Shown here in pieces: positions 1 to 10,199 of a stretch of 64,000 nt of DNA. Position 1 is the stretch's first letter. Each line of letters opens with the position of its first letter. Made by a program: the position numbers and the translations under genes. Below the pieces are notes generated by a model, which was not told the origin of the DNA, ran no database searches, and was given only the letters and a program-made list of their open reading frames with translations. Source of the DNA: Euonymus europaeus (taxonomy: Eukaryota; Streptophyta; Magnoliopsida; Celastrales; Celastraceae); the NCBI GenBank assembly GCA_963580455.1, contig OY756966.1, positions 16,557,001 through 16,621,000 of the forward strand. Reading direction: 5' to 3'.

Positions 1-305
1 CATATGCTTGTTTAAATTGTTAGTCTATTATTTCTTATAAATTGTTTGAATGTTTTGTGGTGGATAGTGAGTCTTAGCTATTGTTTTCATTAATATCAAT
101 TCTCATTCTTGTTCTTAACGTCAATTTCTTTGTCTTAATTTTTATCTATTGCAGGACTTAACCCCCCTTGTATCAATTATATTCAAGTGTAAGATTGTAT
201 ATCTATTAGCATCACTCCTTGTGCGATCGACTCTTACTTGTTCACTATATATATATTAATTGTACATTTGTAAGGTTAATTAAAATTGTTACTAACGACA
301 TAACA
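1..305 (+). mobile_element. Unique flank; probable 3' end of a Ty3/gypsy (Athila/Tat-like) LTR
   Basis: This is the only non-satellite sequence in the window. It is AT-rich, with a TA-alternating run near 245-256 and a short C run at 162-167, and it holds no convincing open frame. At 210-246 it reads ATCACTCCTTGTGCGATC followed by GACTC and a T/A-rich tail, then GTACATTTG at 262-270. From general knowledge, LTRs of plant Athila/Tat elements often end with a similar stretch (a TCCCTGTGG-like start, a TCGACC-like core, a GTACACTTG-like element) shortly before the terminal CA. Here a CA stands at 304-305, directly before the first satellite monomer. I infer the plus-strand 3' end of a 3' LTR or solo LTR. 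No primer-binding site or internal domain is visible, so the family call rests on weak motif resemblance. Plain unique flanking DNA remains possible. Confidence 0.45.
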
Positions 306-465
306 GTTGAGAAACTTCGAACTATCAAAGTTGCTCGGGATAGACTTTTTCTTGTTCTTCTATGTCAACTTTTACGAGTATAAGCTTCCTACACTATTTC
401 GATGCCAAAACACCAACTTTCCAGGACAACTGGACAAAACCGTTAAAAGCTCCTCCATAGAGAGA
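306..465 (+). repeat. First satellite monomer at the flank junction
   Basis: This monomer starts abruptly after the CA at 304-305. It is a normal member of the array, not a degenerate edge copy. It carries the common GAGAAACTTCG variant of the left dyad arm, the GTCAACTTTTACG form of the variable stretch, an intact HindIII site at 383-388, and the CCAGGACAAC variant near phase 115-124. Its only unusual bases are CTTGTTCTTC near 350 (usually A or G in place of the first C) and ACACTATTTC near 391. An undegraded edge monomer supports insertion of the flank into a pre-existing array. Confidence 0.9.
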
Positions 466-2180
466 GTTGAGCAACTTCGAACTATCAAAATTGCTCGGGA
501 TAGACTTTTTATTGTTCTTCTATGTAAAATTATACGAGTATAAGCTTCCTACGTTATTTCGATGCCAAAACACCAACTTTCTATGACAAATGGACAAAAC
601 CGTTAAAACCTCCTCCATAGAGAGAGTTGAGCAACTACGGACTATCAAAGTTGCTCGGGATAGACTTTTTGTTGTTCTTCTATGTCAAATTTTACGAGTA
701 TAAGCTTCCTACATTATTTCAATGCCAAAACACCAACTTTCATTGACATATGGACAAAACCGTTAAAAGCTCCTCCATAGAGAGAGTTGAGCAACTACAG
801 ACTATCAAAGTTGCTCGGGATAGACTTTTTGTTTTTCTTCTATGTCAACTTTTACGAGTATAAGCTTCCTACATTATTTCGATGCCAAAACACCAACTTT
901 CCATGACAAATGGACAAAACCGTTAAAAGCTCCTCCATAGATAGAGTTGAGCAACTTCGAACTATCAAAGTTGCTCGGGATAGACTTTTTATTGTTCTTT
1001 TATGTCAAATTTTACGAGTATAAGATTCCTACATTATTTCGATGCCAAAACACCAACTTTCTATGACAAATAGACAAAACCATTAAACGCTCCTCCATAG
1101 AGAGAGTTGAGCGACTTCGGACTATCAAAGTTGCTCGGGATAGACTTTTTGTTGTTCTTCTATGTCAACTTTTACGAGTATAAGATTCCTACATTATTTC
1201 GATGCCAAAACACCAACTTTCTTTGACAAATGGACAAAATCGTTAAAAGCTCCTCCATAGAGAGAGTTGAGCAACTACGGACTATCAAAGTTGCTCGGGA
1301 TAGACTTTTAATGGTTCTTCTATGTCAAATTTAACGAGTATAAGCTTCCTACATTATTTCGATGCCAAAACACCAACTTTCCAGCACAACTGGACAAAAC
1401 CGTTAAAAGCTCCTCCATAGAGAGAGTTGAGCAACTTCGAACAATCAAAATTGCTCGGGATAGACTTTTTATTGTTCTTCTATGTAAAATTATACGAGTA
1501 TAAGCTTCCTACATTATTTCGATGCCAAAACACCAACTTTCTATGACAAATGGACAAAACTGTTAAAACCTCCTGCATAGAGAGAGTTGAGCAACTACGG
1601 ACTATCAAAGTTGCTCGGGATAGACTTTTTGTTGTTCTTCTATGTCAAATTTTACGAGTATAAGCTTCCTACATTATTTCAATGCCAAAACACCAACTTT
1701 CAATGACATATGGACAAAACCGTTAAAAGCTCCTCCATAGAGAGAGTTGATTAACTACAGACTATCAAAGTTGCTCGGGATAGACTTTTTGTTTTTCTTC
1801 TATGTCAACTTTTACGAGTATAAGCTTCCTACATTATTTCGATGCCAAAACACCAACTTTCCATGACAAATGGACAAAACCGTTAAAAGCTCCTCCATAG
1901 ATAGAGTTGAGCAACTTCGAACTATCAAAGTTGCTCGGCATAGACTTTTTATTGTTCTTTTATGTCAAATTTTACGAGTATAAGATTCCTACATTATTTC
2001 GATGCCAAAACACCAACTTTCTATGACAAATAGACAAAACCGTTAAACGCTCCTCCATAGAGAGAGTTGAGCAACTTCGGACTATCAAAGTTGCTCGGGA
2101 TAGACTTTTTGTTGTTCTTCTATGTCAACTTTTACGAGTATAAGCTACCTACATTATTTCGATGCCAAAACACCAACTTT
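400..2180 (+). repeat. 6-monomer (960-bp) tandem duplication
   Basis: Bases ~400-1220 match ~1360-2180 at an offset of 960 bp. The same variant monomers recur in the same order: the CCAGGACAAC type (421 / 1381, the latter with one change), the TGGACAAAAC...AAAACCTCC type (~541 / ~1501), the TGACATATGG type (~745 / ~1705), the GTTTTTCTTC type (831 / 1791), and the AAACGCTCC type (~1085 / ~2045). Copies differ by scattered single bases, so this duplication looks older than the ~2-kb ones downstream. Confidence 0.75.
2069..2096. repeat. Intra-monomer inverted repeat (representative intact copy)
   Basis: GAGCAACTT at 2069-2077 is the exact reverse complement of AAGTTGCTC at 2088-2096, with a 10-base loop. 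The 9-bp stem lies at phase 4-12 / 23-31 of the 160-bp unit. Many monomers keep both arms. Others carry one mismatch: GAGCAACTA, GAGAAACTT, or right arm AAATTGCTC. Short dyads of this kind can extrude as hairpins or cruciforms and are reported as enriched in some centromeric satellites. A functional role here is inference only. Confidence 0.85.
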
Positions 2181-2199
2181 CCATGACAAATGGACAAAA

Positions 2200-2225
2200 C
2201 CGTTAAAACTTCCCTATAGATAGAG
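2200..2225 (+). repeat. 159-bp monomer subclass marker (first of 24)
   Basis: The monomer end reads AAAACTTCCCTATAGATAGAG instead of the usual AAAAGCTCCTCC followed by ATAGAGAGAG, and is 1 bp shorter. I count 24 such ends, at about 2206, 2848, 3166, 4284, 4921, 5239, 8096, 23775, 26650, 29210, 31130, 31930, 38650, 40731, 49845, 51284, 52725, 53525, 55124, 57521, 58800, 59760, 60720 and 62320. None lies between about 8.1 and 23.8 kb. They explain almost all departures of the duplication offsets from multiples of 160. Confidence 0.9.
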
Positions 2226-5200
2226 TTGAGCAACTTCGAACTATCAAAGTTACTCGGGATAGACTTTTTATTGTTCTTCTATGTCAAATTTTACGAGTAT
2301 AAGCTTCTTACATTATTTAGATGCCAAAACACCAACTTTTAATGACAAATGGACAAAACCGTTAAAACCTCCTCCATAGAGAGAGTTGAGCAACTACGGA
2401 CTATCAAAGTTGCTCGGGATAGACTTTTAATTGTTCTTCTAGGTCAAATGTAACGAGTATAAGCTTCCTACATTATTTCAATGCCAAAACACCAACTTTC
2501 TATGGCAAATAGACAAAACCGTTAAAAGCTCCTCCATAGAGAGAGTTGAGCAACTTCGAACTATCAAAATTGCTCGGGATAGACTTTTTGTTGTTCTTCT
2601 ATGTCAAATTTTACGAGTATAAGCTTCCTACATTATTTCGATGCCAAAACACCAACTTTGCAGGACAACTGGACAAAACCGTTAAAAGCTCCTCCATAGA
2701 GAGAGTTGAGCAACTTCGAACTATCAAAATTGCTCGGGATAGACTTTTTATTGTTCTTCTATGTAAAATTATACGAGTATAAGCTTCCTACGTTATTTCG
2801 ATGCCAAAACACCAACTTTCTATGACAAATGGACAAAACCGTTAAAACTTCCCTATAGATAGAGTTGAGCAACTTCGAACTATCAAAGTTGCTCGGGATA
2901 GACTTTTTATTGTTCTTTTATGTCAAATTTTACGAGTATAAGATTCCTACATTATTTCGATGCCAAAACACCAACTTTCTATGACAAATAGACAAAACCG
3001 TTAAAAGCTCCTCCATAGAGAGAGTTGAGCAACTTCGGACTATCAAAGTTGCTCGGGATGGACTTTTTGTTGTTCTTCTATGTCAACTTTTACGAGTATA
3101 AGCTACCTACATTATTTCGATGCCAAAACACCAACTTTCCATGACAAATGGACAAAACCGTTAAAACTTCCCTATAGATAGAGTTGAGCAACTTCGAACT
3201 ATCAAAGTTGCTCGGGATAGACTTTTTATTGTTCTTCTATGTCAAATTTTACGAGTATAAGCTTCTTACATTATTTAAATGCCAAAACACCAACTTTTAA
3301 TGACAAATGGACAAAACCGTTAAAACCTCCTCCATAGAGAGAGTTGAGCAACTACGGACTATCAAAGTTGCTCGGGATAGACTTTTAATTGTTCTTCTAA
3401 GTCAAATGTAACGAGTATAAGCTTCCTACATTATTTCAATGCCAAAACCCCAACTTTCTATGGCAAATAGACAAAACCGTTAAAAGCTCCTCCATAGAGA
3501 GAGTTGAGCAACTTCGAACTATCAAAATTGCTCGGGATAGACTTTTTGTTGTTCTTCTATGTAAAATTATACGAGTATAAGCTTCCTACATTATTTCGAT
3601 GCCAAAACACCAACTTTCTATGACAAATGGACAAAACCGTTAAAACCTCCTCCATAGAGAGAGTTGAGCAACTACGGACTATCAAAGTTGCTCGGGATAG
3701 ACTTTTTGTTGTTCTTCTATGTCAAATTTTACGAGTATAAGCTTCCTACATTATTTCAATGCCAAAACACCAACTTTCAATGACATATGGACAAAACCGT
3801 TAAAAGCTCCTCCATAGAGAGAGTTGATTAACTACAGACTATCAAAGTTGCTCGGGATAGACTTTTTGTTTTTCTTCTATGTCAACTTTTACGAGTATAA
3901 GCTTCCTACATTATTTCGATGCCAAAACACCAACTTTCCATGACAAATGGACAAAACCGTTAAAAGCTCCTCCATAGATAGAGTTGAGCAACTTCGAACT
4001 ATCAAAGTTGCTCGGCATAGACTTTTTATTGTTCTTTTATGTCAAATTTTACGAGTATAAGATTCCTACATTATTTCGATGCCAAAACACCAACTTTCTA
4101 TGACAAATAGACAAAACCGTTAAACGCTCCTCCATAGAGAGAGTTGAGCAACTTCGGACTATCAAAGTTGCTCGGGATAGACTTTTTGTTGTTCTTCTAT
4201 GTCAACTTTTACGAGTATAAGCTACCTACATTATTTCGATGCCAAAACACCAACTTTCCATGACAAATGGACAAAACCGTTAAAACTTCCCTATAGATAG
4301 AGTTGAGCAACTTCGAACTATCAAAGTTACTCGGGATAGACTTTTTATTGTTCTTCTATGTCAAATTTTACGAGTATAAGCTTCTTACATTATTTAGATG
4401 CCAAAACACCAACTTTTAATGACAAATGGACAAAACCGTTAAAACCTCCTCCATAGAGAGAGTTGAGCAACTACGGACTATCAAAGTTGCTCGGGATAGA
4501 CTTTTAATTGTTCTTCTAGGTCAAATGTAACGAGTATAAGCTTCCTACATTATTTCAATGCCAAAACACCAACTTTCTATGGCAAATAGACAAAACCGTT
4601 AAAAGCTCCTCCATAGAGAGAGTTGAGCAACTTCGAACTATCAAAATTGCTCGGGATAGACTTTTTGTTGTTCTTCTATGTCAAATTTTACGAGTATAAG
4701 CTTCCTACATTATTTCGATGCCAAAACACCAACTTTGCAGGACAACTGGACAAAACCGTTAAAAGCTCCTCCATAGAGAGAGTTGAGCAACTTCGAACTA
4801 TCAAAATTGCTCGGGATAGACTTTTTATTGTTCTTCTATGTAAAATTATACGAGTATAAGCTTCCTACGTTATTTCGATGCCAAAACACCAACTTTCTAT
4901 GACAAATGGACAAAACCGTTAAAACTTCCCTATAGATAGAGTTGAGCAACTTCGAACTATCAAAGTTGCTCGGGATAGACTTTTTATTGTTCTTTTATGT
5001 CAAATTTTACGAGTATAAGATTCCTACATTATTTCGATGCCAAAACACCAACTTTCTATGACAAATAGACAAAACCGTTAAAAGCTCCTCCATAGAGAGA
5101 GTTGAGCAACTTCGGACTATCAAAGTTGCTCGGGATGGACTTTTTGTTGTTCTTCTATGTCAACTTTTACGAGTATAAGCTACCTACATTATTTCGATGC

Positions 5201-5263
5201 CAAAACACCAACTTTCCATGACAAATGGACAAAACCGTTAAAACTTCCCTATAGATAGAGTTG

Positions 5264-5290
5264 AGCAACTTCGAACTTTTTATTGTTCTT
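5264..5290 (+). repeat. Monomer with a 23-bp deletion at an ACT microhomology
   Basis: At 5271-5285 TCGAACT runs directly into TTTTATTG. In the paired copy about 2,077 bp upstream, and in other monomers, a 23-bp segment including the right dyad arm and the CTCGGGATAG box lies between two ACT trinucleotides. One ACT and the intervening bases are lost here. This monomer is also of the 159-bp class, so it is 136 bp long. The deletion accounts for the drop from an expected 958 bp to 935 bp between equivalent points at 4623 and 5558. Confidence 0.92.
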
Positions 5291-5399
5291 CTATGTCAAA
5301 TTTTACGAGTATAAGCTTCTTACATTATTTAGATGCCAAAACACCAACTTTTAATGACAAATGGACAAAACCGTTAAAACCTCCTCCATAGAGAGAGTT

Positions 5400-8300
5400 G
5401 AGCAACTACGGACTATCAAAGTTGCTCGGGATAGACTTTTAATTGTTCTTCTAAGTCAAATGTAACGAGTATAAGCTTCCTACATTATTTCAATGCCAAA
5501 ACCCCAACTTTCTATGGCAAATAGACAAAACCGTTAAAAGCTCCTCCATAGAGAGAGTTGAGCAACTTCGAACTATCAAAATTGCTCGGGATAGACTTTT
5601 TGTTGTTCTTCTATGTCAAATTTTACGAGTATAAGCTTCCTACATTATTTCGATGCCAAAACACCAACTTTGCAGGACAACTGGACAAAACCGTTAAAAG
5701 CTCCTCCATTGAGAGAGTTGAGCAACTTCGAACTATCAAAATTGCTCGGGATAGACTTTTTATTGTTCTTCTATGTAAAATTATACGAGTATAAGCTACC
5801 TACATTATTTCGATGCCAAAACACCAACTTTTAATGACAAATGTACAAAACCGTTAAAACCTCCTCCATAGAGAGAGTTGAGCAACTACGGACTATCAAA
5901 GTTGCTCGGGATAGACTTTTAATTGTTCTTCTAAGTCAAATGTAACGAGTATAAGCTTCCTACATTATTTCAATGCCAAAACACCAACTTTCTATGGCAA
6001 ATAGACAAAACCGTTAAAAGCTCCTCCATAGAGAGAGTTGAGAAACTTCGAACTATCAAAGTTGCTCGGGATAGACTTTTTATTGTTCTTCTATGTCAAC
6101 TTTTACGAGTATAAGCTTCCTACATTATTTCGATGCCAAAACACCAACTTTGCAGGACAACTGGACAAAATCGTTAAAAGCTCCTCCATAGAGAGAGTTG
6201 AGCAACTTCGAACTATCAAAATTGCTCGGGATAGACTTTTTATTGTTCTTCTATGTAAAATTATACGAGTATAAGCTTCCTAAATTATTTCGATGCCAAA
6301 ACACCAACTTTCTATGACAAATGGACAAAACCGTTAAAAGCTCCTCCATAGAGAGAGTCGAGCAACTTCGGATTATCAAAGTTGCTCGGGATAGACTTTT
6401 TATTATTCTTCTATGTCAAATTTTACGAGTATATGCTTCCAACATTATTTCGATGCCAAAACACAAACTTTCTATGACAAATAGACAAAACCGTTAAAAG
6501 CTCCTCCATAGAGAGAGTTGAGAAACTTCGAACTATCAAAGTTGCTTGCGATAGACTTTTTGTTGTTCTCTTATGTCAACTTTTACGAGTATAAGCTTCC
6601 TACATTATTTCGATGCCAAAACACCAACTTTCCAGGACAACTGGACAAAATCGTTAAAAGCTCCTCCATAGAGAGAGTTGAGCAACTTCGAACTATCAAA
6701 ATTGCTCGGGATAGACTTTTTATTGTTCTTCTATGTAAAATTATACGAGTATAAGCTTCCTGCGTTATTTCGATGCCAAAACACCAACTTTCTATGACAA
6801 ATGGACAAAACCGTTAAAACCTCCTCCATAGAGAGAGTTGAGCAACTACGGACTATCAAAGTTGCTCGGGATAGACTTTTTGTTGTTCTTCTATGTCAAA
6901 TTTTACGAGTATAAGCTTCCTACATTATTTCAATGCCAAAACACCAACTTTCAATGACATATGGACAAAACCGTTAAAAGCTCCTCCATAGAGAGAGTTG
7001 AGCAACTACAGACTATCAAAGTTGCTCGGGATAGACTATTTGTTTTTCTTCTATGTCAACTTTTACGAGTATAAGCTTCCTACATTATTTCGATGCCAAA
7101 ACACCAACTTTGCAGGACAACTGGACAAAACCGTTAAAAGCTCCTCCATAGAGAGAGTTGAGAAACTTCGGATTATCAAAGTTGCTCGGGATAGACTTTT
7201 AATTGTTCTTCTATGTCAAATGTAACGAGTATAAGCTTCCTACATTATTTCAATGCCAAAACACCAAATTTCTATGACAAATAGACAAAACTGTTAAAAG
7301 CTCCTCCATAGAGAGAGTTGAGCAACTTCGAACTATTAAAATTGCTCGGGATAGACTTTTTATTGTTCTTCTATGTAAAATTATACGAGTATAAGCTTCC
7401 TACATTATTTCGATGCCAAAACACCAACTTTCTATGACAAATGGACAAAACCGTTAAAAGCTCCTCCATAGAGAGAGTTGAGCAACTACGGACTATCAAA
7501 GTTGTTCGGGATAGACTTTTTGTTGTTCTTCTATGTAAAATTTTACGAGTATAAGCTTCCTACATTATTTCAATGCCAAAACACCAACTTTCAATGACAT
7601 ATGGACAAAACCGTTAAAAGCTCCTCCATAGAGAGAGTTGATTAACTACAGACTATCAAAGTTGCTCGGGATAGACTTTTTGTTTTTCTTCTATGTCAAC
7701 TTTTACGAGTATAAGCTTCCTACATTATTTCGATGCCAAAACACCAACTTTCCATGACAAATGGAAAAAACCGTTAAAAGCTCCTCCATAGATAGAGTTG
7801 AGCAACTTCGAACTATCAAAGTTGCTCGGGATAGACTTTTTATTGTTCTTTTATGTCAAATTTTACGAGTATAAGATTCCTACATTATTTCGATGCCAAA
7901 ACACCAACTTTCTATGACAAATAGACAAAACCGTTAAAAGCTCCTCCATAGAGAGAGTTGAGCAACTTCGGACTATCAAAGTTGCTCGGGATAGACTTTT
8001 TGTTGTTCTTCTATGTCAACTTTTACGAGTATAAGCTACCTACATTATTTCGATGCCAAAACACCAACTTTCCATGACAAATGGACAAAACCGTTAAAAC
8101 TTCCCTATAGATAGAGTTGAGCAACTTCGAACTATCAAAGTTGCTCGGGATAGACTTTTTATTGTTCTTCTATGTCAAATTTTACGAGTATAAGCTTCTT
8201 ACATTATTTAGATGCCAAAACACCAACTTTTAATGAAAAATGGACAAAACCGTTAAAACCTACTCCATAGAGAGAGTTGAGCAACTACGGACTATCAAAG

Positions 8301-9800
8301 TTGCTCGGGATAGACTTTTAATTGTTCTTCTAAGTCAAATGTAACGAGTATAAGCTTCCTACATTATTTCAATGCCAAAACACCAACTTTCTATGGCAAA
8401 TAGACAAAACCGTTAAAAGCTCCTCCATAGAGAGAGTTGAGCAACTTCGAACTATCAAAATTGCTCGGGATAGACTTTTTGTTGTTCTTCTATGTCAAAT
8501 TTTACGAGTATAAGCTTCCTACATTATTTCGATGCCAAAACACCAACTATGCAGGACAACTGGACAAAACCGTTAAAAGCTCCTCCATAGAGAGAGTTGA
8601 GCAACTTCGAAATATCAAAATTGCTCGGGATAGACTTTTTATTGTTCTTCTATGTAAAATTATACGAGTATAAGCTACCTACATTATTTCGATGCCAAAA
8701 CACCAACTTTTAATGACAAATGGACAAAACCGTTAAAACCTCCTCCATAGAGAGAGTTGAGCAACTACGGACTATCAAAGTTGCTCGGGATAGACTTTTA
8801 ATTGTTCTTCTAAGTCAAATGTAACGAGTATAGGCTTCCTACATTATTTCAATGCCAAAACACCAACTTTCTATGTCAAATAGACAAAACAGTTAAAAGC
8901 TCCTCCATAGAGAGAGTTGAGAAACTTCGAACTATCAAAGTTGCTCGGGATAGACTTTTAATTGTTCTTCTATGTAAAATTATACGAGTATAAGCTTTCT
9001 ACATTATTTCGATGCCAGAACACAAACTTTCAATGACAAATAGACAAAACTGTTAAAAACTCCTCCATAGAGAGAGTTGAGAAACTTCGAACTATCAAAG
9101 TTGCTCGGGATAGACTTTTTATTGTTCTTCTATGTCAACTTTTACGAGTATAAGCTTCCTACATTATTTCGATGCCAAAACACCAACTTTGCAGGACAAC
9201 TGGACAAAACCGTTAAAAGCTCCTCCATAGAAAGAGTTGAGCAACTTCGAACTATCAAAATTGCTCGGGATAGACTTTTTATTGTTCTTCTATGTAAAAT
9301 TATACGAGTATAAGCTTCCTAAATTATTTCGATGCCAAAACACCAACTTTCTATGACAAATGGACAAAACCGTTAAAAGCTCCTCCATAGAGAGAGTCGA
9401 GCAACTTCGGATTATCAAAGTTGCTCGGGATAGACTTTTTATTATTCTTCTATGTCAAATTTTACGAGTATATGCTTCCTACATTATTTCGATGCCAAAA
9501 CACAAACTTTCTATGACAAATAGACAAAACCGTTAAAAGCTCCTCCATAGAGAGAGTTGAGAAACTTCGAACTATCAAAGTTGCTTGGGATTGACTTTTT
9601 GTTGTTCTTCTATGTCAACTTTTACGAGTATAAGCTTCCTACATTATTTCGATGCCAAAACACCAACTTTCCAGAACAACTGGACAAAACCGTTAAAAGC
9701 TCCTCCATAGAGAGAGTTGAGCAACTTCGAACTATCAAAATTGCTCGGGATAGACTTTTTATTGTTCTTCTATGTAAAATTATACGAGTATAAGCTTCCT
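5400..9800 (+). repeat. Spaced block duplication: ~5.4-6.8 kb matches ~8.3-9.8 kb
   Basis: Equivalent points 5558 / 8437 are 2,879 bp apart; 6038 / 9077 and 6518 / 9557 are 3,039 bp apart. One extra monomer (about 8,915-9,075) therefore lies in the second copy. Shared markers are the CTAAGTCAAATG variant, the GAGTCGAGCAACTTCGGATT monomer (~6355 / ~9394), the TATATGCTTCC variant, and the TTGCTTG change in the following monomer. Between the copies, ~7.2-8.1 kb repeats the 6-monomer order seen at 1.4-2.2 kb, including the GAGTTGATTAAC variant. Confidence 0.82.
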
Positions 9801-10199
9801 ACATTGTTTCGATGCCAAAACACCAACTTTCTATGAAAAATAGATAAAATCGTTAACAGCTCCACCATTGAAAGAGTTGAGCAACTTCGGACTATCAAAA
9901 TTGCTCGGGATAGACTTTTTATTGTTCTTCTATGTCAAATTTTACGACTATAAGCAACCTACATTATTTCGATGCCAAAACACCAACTTTCTATGACAAA
10001 TAGACAAAACCGTTAAAAGCTCCTCCATAGAGAGAGTTGAGCAACTTCGGACAATCAAAGTTGGTCGGGATATGCTTTTTGTTGTTCTTCTATGTCAAAT
10101 TTTACGAGTATAAGCTTCCTACAATATTTCGATGCCAAAACACCAACTTTCTATGACAAATAGATAAAATCGTTAAAAGCTCCACCATAGAAAGAGTTG

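Larger units (their letters stand above)
1485..5638 (+). repeat. 13-monomer tandem duplication, offset 2,077 bp
   Basis: Copy 1 is ~1485-3561 and copy 2 is ~3562-5615/5638. Private variants repeat exactly 2,077 bp apart: CTCGGCATAG (CTCGGGATAG elsewhere) at 1931 / 4008 counted from the preceding TTG, the AGGTCAAATG variant at 2441 / 4518, and GGGATGGAC at 3060 / 5137. The offset is 13 x 160 minus 3, matching three 159-bp monomers per copy. The junction at ~3549-3563 is a chimeric monomer joining a TTGTTGTTCTT type to a GTAAAATTATACG type, as expected for unequal exchange in register. Copy 2 also has a 23-bp deletion near 5276. Confidence 0.92.

Noticed and set aside
1..305. Protein-coding or promoter region in the flank
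   Set aside because: The TA-rich run near 245-256 could pass as a TATA box, but no open frame follows and the satellite begins 50 bp later; the LTR-end interpretation explains the motifs better.
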